Source: Rossellomorea aquimaris (GTDB lineage: Bacteria; Bacillota; Bacilli; Bacillales; Bacillaceae_B). From it: a DNA stretch of 64,000 nt. Numbering within the stretch: the first letter of the stretch is position 1; each line of letters starts with the position of its first letter. Shown piece by piece: positions 26,696 through 35,800 of this stretch. A model generated the notes under the pieces. That model was given only the letters and a program-made list of their open reading frames with translations, ran no database searches and was not told the DNA's origin. Where the stretch lies: NCBI RefSeq assembly GCF_000935355.1, contig NZ_JXZC01000001.1:124001-188000 (forward strand), given 5' to 3'. A program made the translations under genes and the position numbers.

Positions 26696-26755
26696 AAAAG
26701 GGGTAACCGGGTGGATCTGTTTACGATTACAGTGCCAACCAGTTACCCTTTTTCA
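26696..26755. terminator. Terminator between the MFS gene and the zinc-ribbon gene
   Basis: AAAAGGGGTAAC pairs with GTTACCCTTTTT across a 30-nt region that contains further CCGGGTGG/CCAACC pairing. A and T runs on both sides suggest bidirectional use. Confidence 0.8.
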
Positions 26756-26761
26756 TTTGAA

Positions 26762-27007
26762 TTACATCGTACTTTCTCCAAATTTCTTAAACGTCATCTC
26801 ATCCTCTACTAAACCGCAAGCGGCACATTGAACTTTTAAATCCGGCCCATTATAAGCAAGATGAAACGGCTCGAGCTGCCCTTCTTCATAACTCTGAACA
26901 ACTTCTCCAGAGGCGGGATCGAGTTTCACACTCTGAGATACTTGTTGTATAATATTAAACCGGGTGCGATTTGTTTTACAGCTGGGACAGCGATAGGGTG
27001 TAGTCAT
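26762..27007 (-). CDS. Small zinc-ribbon protein
   Basis: An 81-residue protein with CPSCKTNRT near the N-terminus and CAACGLVEDE near the C-terminus, which together look like a zinc ribbon. The middle (VSQSVKLDPASGEVVQSYEEG) is beta-rich. The start is ATG 27007, with AGGTG 6 nt upstream; 36 further open codons lack a signal. Function unknown. Confidence 0.75.
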   Translation of the reverse strand: MTTPYRCPSCKTNRTRFNIIQQVSQSVKLDPASGEVVQSYEEGQLEPFHLAYNGPDLKVQCAACGLVEDEMTFKKFGESTM

Positions 27008-27078
27008 GTACATCACCTTTCTTTGTTTTTTTCTAGTATGCTTTATAAATAAACTTTTTATGTAAGGGTTGATTGAAC

Positions 27079-27360
27079 ATGAGATTAGAATCATTCGATG
27101 CTTTATTAGAGGCATACAGACAGATATGGAAAAACAGATTATTAATAAGTGAGGATACTTCTTCAGAAAAGATCCTGAAGGAAACCATCAAACGTGAATT
27201 ATTGGACGGCAATAGTCATCCAAGAGTGCGTAAATCTAAAGAAGAAAAATATCTATCAGCTACAAAGAGAATTATTGAATCGGAACTGACGGGTGAAGAG
27301 AAAGTTGCATTAATAAAAGTACATCTTGAAATGATGTCAGAACTGAATGGAGATACATAA
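27079..27360 (+). CDS. Hypothetical charged helical protein
   Basis: A 93-residue Lys/Glu-rich protein (RLESFDALLEAYRQIWKNRL, then repeated KEEK/EEK stretches), predicted helical, no Cys, no membrane segment. AAGGG lies 10 nt before ATG 27079; TTG 27073 is possible. Divergent from the zinc-ribbon gene. I do not recognise it. Confidence 0.6.
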   Translation: MRLESFDALLEAYRQIWKNRLLISEDTSSEKILKETIKRELLDGNSHPRVRKSKEEKYLSATKRIIESELTGEEKVALIKVHLEMMSELNGDT

Positions 27361-27518
27361 AGACATTTAATTGTCTAGGAACCGAGGACAGACATACCTT
27401 TTCACTCATGATGAGTTAACAGAAATAAGCAAATCTATTCATTCTGAGCATTTTGCTTTTATTAATACCCATATAGGTATATAATGATGATTAGATTATT
27501 AAAAAGGATGATGCCAGC

Positions 27519-27878
27519 ATGCTAGTGATTAGCTTACTTCTACTTAGTGTACTTACTTATATGATGTACTATCGGTATTTCCCTGTTAGGACAAAACGAT
27601 TGTCTTCTCCTGAGGTAACTTCCCGACATGTAGTGGTGGATGTCCGTGATTATCAGGATTCTGCAAAAGAAGATTGCCATAACATTATAGCTATCCCCTG
27701 TGGATATATAAGAAGGCACTCACACGATATTCCCAATGGTCCTGTCGTAGTAATGGGAAGCAATCTTATAGAATGCAATGTAGGTGTTAGACAACTAAAA
27801 CGTCTTGGATTTAAAGTAAAAGGATATATTATCCTTGAATCTGATAAAAAATGTAAAGAATACCTATCTTTAGGGTAA
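27519..27878 (+). CDS. Membrane-anchored rhodanese-like protein with an atypical active loop
   Basis: A 119-residue protein with one N-terminal helix (LVISLLLLSVLTYMMYY) and a small rhodanese-like domain: HVVVDVRDYQDS, then VVVMGSNLIECNVGVRQLKRLGF. The sequence CNVGVR resembles the CxxGxR active loop, but lies seven residues later than usual after the VVV strand. Whether it transfers sulfur is uncertain. AAAGGATGATG precedes ATG 27519. Confidence 0.6.
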   Translation: MLVISLLLLSVLTYMMYYRYFPVRTKRLSSPEVTSRHVVVDVRDYQDSAKEDCHNIIAIPCGYIRRHSHDIPNGPVVVMGSNLIECNVGVRQLKRLGFKVKGYIILESDKKCKEYLSLG

Positions 27879-27902
27879 AATCGCTTTTTCAATGAAATGC
27901 TA

Positions 27903-27920
27903 TTGTAACATCCGTTACAA
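27903..27920. repeat. 18-bp palindrome, operator candidate
   Basis: TTGTAACATCCGTTACAA: 7-bp arms around ATCC, in the 318-nt gap before the CAP gene. No T run follows, so it is not a terminator. Apart from this and an A/T-rich stretch, nothing else was recognised in 27879-28178. Confidence 0.4.
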
Positions 27921-28196
27921 AATTGGGTGCGCTAAAAAGCTGTCAATACTGATAAACAGGTAATAATTAGTTTCCCAAGCTAAATAATACAACCACTGGA
28001 AATGTAAGTTAATCATTTTAAAAGTACTTTCTCCCTACTAGAATCAATGATTACTATAGTAATATAGGAAAATTGTCTTTCATAATTGAACAATTGATTT
28101 CTAGTTACCAAGATCTCCCGTAAATATAACAAAAACAGGGTGGTATGATGAATGTGCAGCAAGGAAAACACATTCACTAAGGAGGAATTCATTTTT

Positions 28197-29015
28197 ATGA
28201 ACAAGAAAATGATGGTTTCAACAGCAACAGCATTTACACTATTAGCAGCACCATTTGCAGCAGGGAAAGCTGATGCTGCCGCACCATGTCCAACTCCAGA
28301 TAAGGTTTCACAGCAGGTGAATACTTTTAAATATAATGGTAATCAAGAAGATTTAAATAAATTTGTACAAGATACTCTATCAAAATACCAAATTGATGGT
28401 AAGAACATTAACGTACAAGATTTGTTAAAAGGACAGGCTCCTGAAGCTCAGGCAGCACCAGCTCCTGCTAAGGAAGCTCCAAAAGCTGAAGCTCCAAAAG
28501 CAGAAGCGCCAGCACCAGCACCAGCACCAGCTCCTGAAAAACAAGAAGCGCCAAAAGCAGAAGCTCAAGCTCCGGCTCCTGCACCAAAAGAACAGCAACA
28601 ACAACCAGAACAAAAGGCCAGTGAAGAAACAGGTCAATTAAGTCAATATGAGCAAAAAGTAGTGGAATTAACGAACCAAGAGCGTGCGAAGCAGGGTCTT
28701 CCAGCGCTTAAAGTAGATACTGAGCTAAGTAAAGTTGCACGTGAAAAGTCTCGTGATATGCAAGCGAATAACTACTTCTCCCATGATAGCCCGACGTATG
28801 GCTCACCATTCGACATGATGAAGCAGTTCGGTATTCAATACAGTTCTGCCGGTGAAAATATCGCTATGGGTCAACCTACTCCTGAAGAAGTAGTGCAAGC
28901 ATGGATGGATAGTGAAGGTCACCGTAAAAATATCTTAAGCTCAAACTACACTCACATCGGTGTGGGACATGTAGAAAACGGTAACTACTGGACTCAACAG
29001 TTCATTGGTAAATAA
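28197..29015 (+). CDS. Secreted CAP-domain protein (YkwD-like)
   Basis: A 272-residue exported protein. Signal peptide MNKKMMVSTATAFTLLAAP...KADA, an N-terminal helical segment with one Cys, an Ala/Pro/Lys/Gln-rich linker (about residues 83-140) with repeated EAPKAEAP units, then a CAP/SCP domain with LTNQERAKQGLPALK, NYFSHDSP, GENIAMGQ and GHRKNILSSNYTHIGVG. AAGGAGG at 28179-28185 is 11 nt from ATG 28197. CAP proteins in Bacillus are spore- or wall-associated; the biochemical role is unknown. Confidence 0.9.
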   Translation: MNKKMMVSTATAFTLLAAPFAAGKADAAAPCPTPDKVSQQVNTFKYNGNQEDLNKFVQDTLSKYQIDGKNINVQDLLKGQAPEAQAAPAPAKEAPKAEAPKAEAPAPAPAPAPEKQEAPKAEAQAPAPAPKEQQQQPEQKASEETGQLSQYEQKVVELTNQERAKQGLPALKVDTELSKVAREKSRDMQANNYFSHDSPTYGSPFDMMKQFGIQYSSAGENIAMGQPTPEEVVQAWMDSEGHRKNILSSNYTHIGVGHVENGNYWTQQFIGK

Positions 29016-29032
29016 TAGAATACAATCATAAA

Positions 29033-29069
29033 AGCAGCCTCTCTTTCTTGGAGAGGTTGTTTTTTTTAT
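29033..29069 (+). terminator. Terminator of the CAP gene
   Basis: CCTCTC pairs with GAGAGG around loop TTTCTTG, within GCAGCC/GGTTGT flanks, followed by eight or more T. Confidence 0.85.
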
Positions 29070-29228
29070 TTTTGAATCATGTCTGAGGTTAGTTTTCTCG
29101 AACCTAAGGAAGTTATACGTAAAATAGTGGTCTTGACGAGCATGAACGGATTATTTAAGAGCTTACATTTGCATTTCATCATAATCATTCTTAGTATTGA
29201 GTTATAACGAGTACGTGGAGTGAGCTTG

Positions 29229-30002
29229 ATGAAAGAAAAAGTTGTGTTTATAACGGGAGGATCGAAGGGAATCGGACGGCGAACGGTAGAGGAATTCTCG
29301 AAACAAGGACATACCATTATCATTAACTACAGACAAAACAGTCAAATTGTTGAGGATCTGATTTCCCATTTGAAGGGGAAATATAACAATAAATTAATAG
29401 CCGTCGAGGGTGATATCTCCGTACCTGAAGAATGTGAGCGAATGGTAACAGAAATTCTGAATGAAGTGGAAAGTGTCGATATCTTAATTCATAATGCAGG
29501 TCCCTACGTTAAAGAGCGGAAGTCATTTGCTGATTATTCCCCAGAAGAATGGAACTACATAGTAAATGGAAATTTAAATAGTGTTTTCTACTTATCAAGG
29601 TTGATTATTCCTAAAATGAGGGAAAAGAAATGGGGGAGAATTATCACATTTGGCTATGATCGAGTTGAAACATCACCAGGCTGGATCTATCGTTCCGCGT
29701 TTGCGGCAGCTAAAGCAGGACTCGCTTCGTTTACGAAAACCATCTCAGTGGAAGAAGCACGAAATGGAATAACGGCGAATATGGTCTGCCCCGGGGACAT
29801 CGTTGGGGAATGGAAAGAAGAAGAGATCCATAAAGCGAAAGAACATCATGATCCGGACACACCGGTGGGGCGTCCTGGAACGGGTGAAGATCTTTCAAGA
29901 ATCATCTCTTTTCTATGTCAGGAAGAATCTGATTTTATTACCGGTTCCATTATTCCTGTTACTGGGGGCAAGGATGTACTGGGAAAGGTATTCCGTCAGT
30001 GA
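29229..30002 (+). CDS. SDR-fold protein lacking the catalytic Tyr and Ser
   Basis: A 257-residue Rossmann-fold protein of the FabG-like SDR family. The cofactor site is intact (TGGSKGIG, IHNAGPY, NGNLNSVF). In the active-site region, the usual YxxxK reads FAAAK (in RSAFAAAKAGL), so the Tyr is Phe, and no Ser aligns in RIITFGYDRVE where the catalytic Ser should be. It may have a displaced active site or be a binding protein. ATG 29229 is set by GTGGAG 8 nt upstream. Confidence 0.85.
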   Translation: MKEKVVFITGGSKGIGRRTVEEFSKQGHTIIINYRQNSQIVEDLISHLKGKYNNKLIAVEGDISVPEECERMVTEILNEVESVDILIHNAGPYVKERKSFADYSPEEWNYIVNGNLNSVFYLSRLIIPKMREKKWGRIITFGYDRVETSPGWIYRSAFAAAKAGLASFTKTISVEEARNGITANMVCPGDIVGEWKEEEIHKAKEHHDPDTPVGRPGTGEDLSRIISFLCQEESDFITGSIIPVTGGKDVLGKVFRQ

Positions 30003-30011
30003 AGGTGTAAA

Positions 30012-30042
30012 TAGACACAGCAGAAAAGAATCTGCCGTGTCT
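30012..30042. terminator. Hairpin between convergent genes
   Basis: AGACACAGCAGA pairs with TCTGCCGTGTCT (one A-C mismatch). Only a short ATTTT follows, so termination strength is doubtful. Confidence 0.45.
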
Positions 30043-30063
30043 AATGGATTTTACATTATGAGT

Positions 30064-31431
30064 TTATTGTTTAATAAGACTATATTGCTTTCTATACATT
30101 TTTTGAATGAATAGGAGCCTGCCTGATAACGTAAGTGCTCCTGCCGTTAAGCCGGATGTCAGGCCGAGCCAATATCCGTATGGACCAAATTCAGTGTAGT
30201 TGGCTAGAACATAACCAAGCGGTAATCCAATCACCCAGTAGGATATGAGTGCCATCATAAAGGTGATATTAACATCCTTATACCCTCTTAGTGCTCCTTG
30301 TACTGGAGCTTGAATGGCATCTGATAGCTGAAAGAATACGGCATACAATAAAAAATGAGCCGTTAATTCCAATACATATGGATCATCAGAATAGAGGTGT
30401 GAGATTTCTGATCGGAACACAAGCAAAATCACACCATATATGACTGCCAATAGTAATGCAAAGCTTACTCCCATCCAACTATAAATCTTTGCGTCACGCA
30501 GCCTTTTCGCTCCCACCTCAAACCCTACAACGATGGTTAATGCCATGGAAATACTGAGCGGGATCATATAGAGGAAGGATGCAAAATTGATCGCTGCCTG
30601 ATGAGCTGCGATCACGACTGTGTCATAATTGCTCATTAACAAAGTGACAGCAGAAAAGATGCTTACTTCAAAGAAAATGGATAGACCTATCGGAATCCCG
30701 ATTTGAAAGAGCTCTTTCCATTTGGAGATGTCAGGCTTATGGATGGCTTTGAAGATAAAGTATTGGTCAAATGGCCTTTTCGTATGCACAACCCAAAATG
30801 CAATGATTGTAATGACCCAATATGTGATAGCTGATGCATAACCAGCACCGACTCCTCCTAATGCAGGGAAACCGAGTTTTCCAAATATCAATAAATAATT
30901 GAATACCACATTTATCGGAAGAGAAAGCAATGTAATAAACATGGTGACCCTTGTCATTCCCAGGGCATCAATAAATGATCTCAGCACATTATAGATGAAT
31001 AAGGGAATCATCCCGAATGAAAGGGCAATGAGATAATCTTTCGCAACTGTACGGACCTCTGCTTCTATATTCATTCCATTTAGAATAGGATGTAGGACAG
31101 TTGCGCCCACGATCATGACGAAAGTAGATAATGCAATGGCGGCATATACTCCTTGAAGCACAGTGTGAGGAACATCTTTCTTATTACCTCCTCCAATTAG
31201 TTGAGCGACGATCGGCGTAACCGCGAGGAGGATGCCGCTTAAACCTGTAAACACCGGGACCCAAAGGGAGGACCCTATGGCAACACCGGCCAGGTCTATC
31301 GGAGAATACTTCCCTGACATGATGGTGTCGAAAAAATTCATTGCAAACATTCCAAGCTGGGTGACCAGAATGGGAATGAGTATAACGGATAATTGTTTGA
31401 TTTTATCTTTGATAGTATGGGTTTCTCTCAT
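30064..31431 (-). CDS. MATE family efflux transporter
   Basis: A 455-residue, 12-helix transporter. MFAMNFFDTIMSGKYSP and the second-half VSIFSAVTLLMSNYD/AAHQAAIN motifs are typical of NorM/YeeO-type MATE pumps, which exchange Na+ or H+ for cationic drugs. AAAGGAG lies 8 nt before ATG 31431; the open frame extends 34 codons upstream without support. Confidence 0.92.
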   Translation of the reverse strand: MRETHTIKDKIKQLSVILIPILVTQLGMFAMNFFDTIMSGKYSPIDLAGVAIGSSLWVPVFTGLSGILLAVTPIVAQLIGGGNKKDVPHTVLQGVYAAIALSTFVMIVGATVLHPILNGMNIEAEVRTVAKDYLIALSFGMIPLFIYNVLRSFIDALGMTRVTMFITLLSLPINVVFNYLLIFGKLGFPALGGVGAGYASAITYWVITIIAFWVVHTKRPFDQYFIFKAIHKPDISKWKELFQIGIPIGLSIFFEVSIFSAVTLLMSNYDTVVIAAHQAAINFASFLYMIPLSISMALTIVVGFEVGAKRLRDAKIYSWMGVSFALLLAVIYGVILLVFRSEISHLYSDDPYVLELTAHFLLYAVFFQLSDAIQAPVQGALRGYKDVNITFMMALISYWVIGLPLGYVLANYTEFGPYGYWLGLTSGLTAGALTLSGRLLFIQKMYRKQYSLIKQ

Positions 31432-31587
31432 AATATGAACTCCTTTAAATAACTTCATTGAGCGTATCATAAATTCACTATCATACTGTATCACATTTTT
31501 GAGAGACAGAGAGTTAAAAATGCTTTTATACATATCACTCTTATATAATGGGTGTTGAAAAGAATGAGCATGGCGGGGAGGAAGAGA

Positions 31588-32355
31588 ATGACTAAAGAAT
31601 GGCAGGACTGGATTTGGATTGTATTTCTTATTTGGTACGGAGTGGGGATTATCCTTGTTTCTCTTGACTGGCTACCTCCTGCTCTTCAATGGGCGAATGC
31701 CGTTTTCTTATATCTAGCCGGCTTTTTGGCTATTCTTTATGCAATGAAGAAATTTAGAGGACAATATGGGATCATCATCGCTTTAGGGATTATGCTGCTA
31801 ACGATTTTTGCTGAGTCTTTAGGCGTTCATTACGGTTTGATCTTTGGTTCTTATCATTATGAAAAAGATTTTGGCTTTCAATTGGCAGGGGTGCCCATCA
31901 CAATCGGCTTTGCTTGGGTCATGGTCATCTATACGAGTATGGCACACTATGAATTTTTATTGCATCGAAGAAAGACTGTAATAGGTGGGATCATTTATAG
32001 CACGGCTTCGTCCCTTATGGCTGTTACGATGGATTTAATCATTGATCCCGTCGCATTCAAGGGACGGGAGTACTGGATATGGGATGAGGGTGGGATGTAT
32101 TATGATATTCCAACTCAAAATTTTCTGGGCTGGTTTTTTGTATCGTTCTTCATTCAATTTTTCCTGTATTATTTGATCAAACACGATGGGGTTTCTTCAC
32201 ATTGGAGCTCTCGGATGAGACGGTTGTATCTCCTCGTGATCTTAATGTTTATCGTGACAGCGATCGTGGAAGGCCTGTGGTTGGCTGTCTGGGTTACGTT
32301 GGCATTTTACGGTGTTTCTTTCTTACTTAGAAAACGATTGGAGAAAGCAGTATGA
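31588..32355 (+). CDS. cruF: CruF-like carotenoid 1,2-hydratase family membrane protein
   Basis: A 255-residue polytopic protein of the CruF/DUF422 carotenoid biosynthesis family; FAESLGVHYGLIFGSYHY and MDLIIDPVAFKGREYWIWD are the family signatures. CruF enzymes hydrate lycopene-type ends. GGAGG lies 7 nt before ATG 31588. First of four genes joined by 4-nt stop/start overlaps or a 12-nt gap. The exact carotenoid substrate cannot be inferred. Confidence 0.85.
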   Translation: MTKEWQDWIWIVFLIWYGVGIILVSLDWLPPALQWANAVFLYLAGFLAILYAMKKFRGQYGIIIALGIMLLTIFAESLGVHYGLIFGSYHYEKDFGFQLAGVPITIGFAWVMVIYTSMAHYEFLLHRRKTVIGGIIYSTASSLMAVTMDLIIDPVAFKGREYWIWDEGGMYYDIPTQNFLGWFFVSFFIQFFLYYLIKHDGVSSHWSSRMRRLYLLVILMFIVTAIVEGLWLAVWVTLAFYGVSFLLRKRLEKAV

Positions 32356-33068
32356 TCGAACCTAAAAAAAGCAAAAGATTTCAGCGAATCTTGGCCCACT
32401 ACCTTACCTACCAGCTCAAAAAACATTTTTATCGTGTATGGATCGATGATCGGAGGGAGGCTGGAAAATCTTCTTCCGGACACTTGATACTCGCGAATCA
32501 CTCAAGCTGGTGGGATGGATTGATGGTCTTTTACTTGAATCATTATGTTGTAAAAGAAGATAGCTACGCCATGATGAGCCAGAAAGGGATGGAGGATTTC
32601 TCTTTTTTTCGTAAAATCGGAGCATTCTCTGTTAATCCCGATTCGCCCAAAGACTTGGTCACTTCCTTAAAGTTTGCTGAAAAATGCCTGCAAGAGAAGA
32701 AGACAGTCTGGATTTTTCCACAGGGTAAGGAAGAGCATCTTGAGAAGAGGCCAATTTCATTCATGAGTGGGCCAAGCTTCTTAAGTGAACGTAATCCTGA
32801 AATAAGTGTTTCGCTGGTCACTTTCTACTACACATTTCGTCATGACCAAAGGCCTGAATTATTTATCCGGATTTGTGATGAGCGTGTAGATCACAATCAG
32901 CATCAATCAAGAAAAGAGCTTACAGACATTCTAAGAACCGTTATGGAAAAAAAGATCGAATCCCTAAAAGCCGATATTATTAATGAAGACATTACAAGCT
33001 TTGATTTATTACTCAAAGGATTTCCAACGAATAGTGAATGGTTGACCTTTTGGAAAAGAAGGAAGTAG
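32352..33068 (+). CDS. PlsC-type acyltransferase, carotenoid cluster
   Basis: A 238-residue acyltransferase with the catalytic HX4D in ANHSSWWDG and a FPQGKEE in place of the usual FPEG. It overlaps cruF by 4 nt (ATGA). Similar acyltransferases (CrtO in staphyloxanthin synthesis) esterify glycosylated carotenoids with a fatty acid; phospholipid synthesis is the alternative but context favours carotenoid tailoring. Confidence 0.82.
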   Translation: MIEPKKSKRFQRILAHYLTYQLKKHFYRVWIDDRREAGKSSSGHLILANHSSWWDGLMVFYLNHYVVKEDSYAMMSQKGMEDFSFFRKIGAFSVNPDSPKDLVTSLKFAEKCLQEKKTVWIFPQGKEEHLEKRPISFMSGPSFLSERNPEISVSLVTFYYTFRHDQRPELFIRICDERVDHNQHQSRKELTDILRTVMEKKIESLKADIINEDITSFDLLLKGFPTNSEWLTFWKRRK

Positions 33069-33080
33069 AGGTGTAAAATA

Positions 33081-34175
33081 ATGAATTATTATATCCTCAT
33101 TACTATTATGTTTGCTATAATCACGTTCATCAATCTACTCTTTTTACCGAAGCTTTCTAATAAATTATCTTCGAAAGAACTTGTTTCTGTACTCATTCCT
33201 ATGAGGAATGAAGAAAGAAATGTGGAAGGATTAATTGAGAGTATGAGGAAAATTACCCATTCGCCTGTTGAATTCATCATATTAGATGATGGATCAACGG
33301 ACCGGACCCCTGAACTCCTCTCCCGATCGACGAAAGGGGATTCCCGGTTTAAAATCGTCAGCGGAAAGCCTCTCCCAAAAGGATGGGTGGGGAAGGTCCA
33401 TGCTTGCAAGGAGCTTAGTCTGCATGCCCGCGGAACGTATTATTTGTTCCTCGATGCAGATGTCAGGGTCTCCCCGTCCGTCATTGAGAAGGTATTATTC
33501 CAGATGAACCACTACGATGCAGGGCTTGTAACGGGATTTCCCCAATTTCCCATTCCTACATTACTCAGTAAAATGCTGGTTCCGTTTCAGCACTTCCTGG
33601 TTTATTTTCATTTACCCATTGCGGTAGCCAATCATACGACTAAAAAAGCATTCACGGCTGCTCATGGGGCCTTTATGTTTTTTAAGACGGAAGCTTATGA
33701 GGAGTGCGGTGGTCATGAAGCTGTGAAATCGTCTTTATTAGAGGATGTGCATATTGCGAGGAAAGTGAAAGAAAAAGGTTGGAAGGTAACGATCGTCAAC
33801 AATACAAATGACGTGACATGTCATATGTATGACACCAATAGGGAAGTATGGTCAGGTTTCTTAAAGAATATTTATATAGGCTTAGGGAGGAATCCCATTT
33901 CTGTTTTGCTTCTTTCCCTTTTTTATTTCGTATTTTACATAATGCCGCTTCCCTTTTTCCTATATGGATTCATTGCAGGTGAATGGAGCTATTGTATACC
34001 GTTGGTTGCGATATGGGTACAAACCCTCATGATTGATATCGCATCCAATCAATCCAGGTGGCATTTTCTCATCATGCCGATTGCTTCTATAAGCTTTATC
34101 ATCATTATGTGGGCTTCGATGTTGAGGGGAATGAAGAACAAAGGTTACGCTTGGAAAGGAAGGACCTATTCATGA
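33081..34175 (+). CDS. Family 2 glycosyltransferase, carotenoid cluster (CrtQ-like)
   Basis: A 364-residue GT-A glycosyltransferase: N-terminal helix, SVLIPMRNEERNVEGLI, ILDDGSTDRTPEL, LFLDADVRVSP (DXD) and LLEDVHIARKVKEKG (catalytic ED). Three C-terminal membrane helices follow. By analogy with CrtQ it would glycosylate a carotenoid carboxylate. It starts 12 nt after the acyltransferase, near GGTG. Its stop overlaps the next start. Confidence 0.83.
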   Translation: MNYYILITIMFAIITFINLLFLPKLSNKLSSKELVSVLIPMRNEERNVEGLIESMRKITHSPVEFIILDDGSTDRTPELLSRSTKGDSRFKIVSGKPLPKGWVGKVHACKELSLHARGTYYLFLDADVRVSPSVIEKVLFQMNHYDAGLVTGFPQFPIPTLLSKMLVPFQHFLVYFHLPIAVANHTTKKAFTAAHGAFMFFKTEAYEECGGHEAVKSSLLEDVHIARKVKEKGWKVTIVNNTNDVTCHMYDTNREVWSGFLKNIYIGLGRNPISVLLLSLFYFVFYIMPLPFFLYGFIAGEWSYCIPLVAIWVQTLMIDIASNQSRWHFLIMPIASISFIIIMWASMLRGMKNKGYAWKGRTYS

Positions 34176-35647
34176 AAGATATCATCATCATTGGTGGCGG
34201 ATTAGGGGGATTGTCTGCCGGTATTTCACTCCAAAGCAAAGGTTATAACGTAACGATCTTAGAAGAGAACCTTCATCCCGGGGGTAAAATGATGCCTGTT
34301 GAAATAGAGGGGTATTCCTTTGATTTTGGTCCGAATACCATTACAATGCCTGAAGTGTTTCAATCGGTGATCAATGATGCAGGAGGAGACTCATCCGAAT
34401 ATTTCCAGTTCGAAAGGTTAGTAAGACATACTAAAAATGTCTTTCACAATGGGAGGATACTTTACCAATCAGCGGACCCACAGGAAATGATGACGGAACT
34501 TGAAAAGCTTGATCCTTACGGGGCAGTCCATTACAAAGAGTATTTAAGGGAAGTGGAAAAGCTATACATATTAGCTCAGCGGGGGTTTTTCTACCGGGTT
34601 TTTGGTTCATGGAAGGATTACCTCGCTCCACAGCTATCCTATAGCTTTTTGAAGGTCCGTCCCTTTGAGAAGATGGATCATTTTCACCGACGATTCTTTC
34701 AAGATGAAGATGTGTTGAAGGTTTTTAATCGTTATGCAACGTATATTGGATCATCACCGTTTGAGTGCCCGGCGACCTTTGCGTTGATCGGGCATCTCGA
34801 GATGAAAGAAGGGGTGTATTATACGAAAGGTGGAAACCCAAAGATTGCAAAAGGCTTCTACCGTTTCTTTAAAGAACTGGGAGGCAAGGTGCATCTGGGC
34901 AAAAGGGTTAAAGAGATATTAGTTGAGGAAAAAAGAGCGGTGGGTGTTGTAACAGAAGATGGTGAAACGGTAACGGCCCACGATGTGATTGTGAATGGGG
35001 ATTTTATCACGGCTACGAAGAATCTTATTAATGAGAAAGATCGACCAAGCCATCATGATAGGAAGCTGGACTCCTATGAACCTTCGATTTCCGCTTTTGT
35101 CATATTGGCAGGGTTAAGGTCCTATCAGGATTCCGTTCATCATCACCAAGTGTATTTTACAGAGGATTATCAAAAGGAGTTCTCAGAGATTTTCATGAAG
35201 AAAGAGCTGCCCAGCGACCCGACGATCTATATCAGCCATTCAGCTGCCACAGATCCTGATATAACAAAGGGAAGCAATTTATTCATTCTTGTGAATGCTC
35301 CAGCCGTTGATGTGACTGGTGAACAAGCCGAGGCATATAAAGAGAAGATTTATCAGAAACTAGTAGAAAAAGGGCTCCCGATCCGGGACTCACTAGAAGT
35401 AGAGAGGGTATACACACCGAATGCGATCAAACAAAAATTCTCCGCCTATAAGGGCTCCCTTTATGGCCTGGCTTCCCACCGGATGACAGAAGCGTTTCTT
35501 CGCCCTTCCAACGTTAGCAAGGACATTGATCACCTCTTCTATGTGGGAGGGACAACTCATCCTGGTGGAGGATCTCCAATGGTTACAATCAGCGGAAGAA
35601 ATGTGGCCAATTATATATTGAGAAGAGATAAGGCCTTATCTAATTAA
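34172..35647 (+). CDS. CrtI/CrtN-type carotenoid desaturase or oxidase
   Basis: A 491-residue FAD enzyme. N-terminal dinucleotide site IIIIGGGLGGLSAGI...EENLHPGGKM and C-terminal YVGGTTHPGGGSPMVTISG are the phytoene desaturase signatures. In such clusters members act as diapophytoene desaturases (CrtN) or terminal oxidases (CrtP); sequence alone does not decide. It overlaps the glycosyltransferase by 4 nt. No phytoene/diapophytoene synthase (crtM/crtB) is in the window. Confidence 0.88.
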   Translation: MKDIIIIGGGLGGLSAGISLQSKGYNVTILEENLHPGGKMMPVEIEGYSFDFGPNTITMPEVFQSVINDAGGDSSEYFQFERLVRHTKNVFHNGRILYQSADPQEMMTELEKLDPYGAVHYKEYLREVEKLYILAQRGFFYRVFGSWKDYLAPQLSYSFLKVRPFEKMDHFHRRFFQDEDVLKVFNRYATYIGSSPFECPATFALIGHLEMKEGVYYTKGGNPKIAKGFYRFFKELGGKVHLGKRVKEILVEEKRAVGVVTEDGETVTAHDVIVNGDFITATKNLINEKDRPSHHDRKLDSYEPSISAFVILAGLRSYQDSVHHHQVYFTEDYQKEFSEIFMKKELPSDPTIYISHSAATDPDITKGSNLFILVNAPAVDVTGEQAEAYKEKIYQKLVEKGLPIRDSLEVERVYTPNAIKQKFSAYKGSLYGLASHRMTEAFLRPSNVSKDIDHLFYVGGTTHPGGGSPMVTISGRNVANYILRRDKALSN

Positions 35648-35800
35648 ATTTCACCTCGATTGTTTTTGGAATTGAAAGGGGTTCCGGTTGACGGACCCTA
35701 TTCTTTTGTCAATTTTTCGTAGTTCTATCCCCAAGGCATTTTTGGTAAAGTGTATAATGATAAAAGATAAAGTAGAAAATTGAGTTAGGAGTTAATACAT

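Noticed and set aside
28425-28637. Minus-strand frame rich in Trp, Cys, Phe and Ser
   Set aside because: It is the complement of the Ala/Pro-rich linker of the CAP protein.
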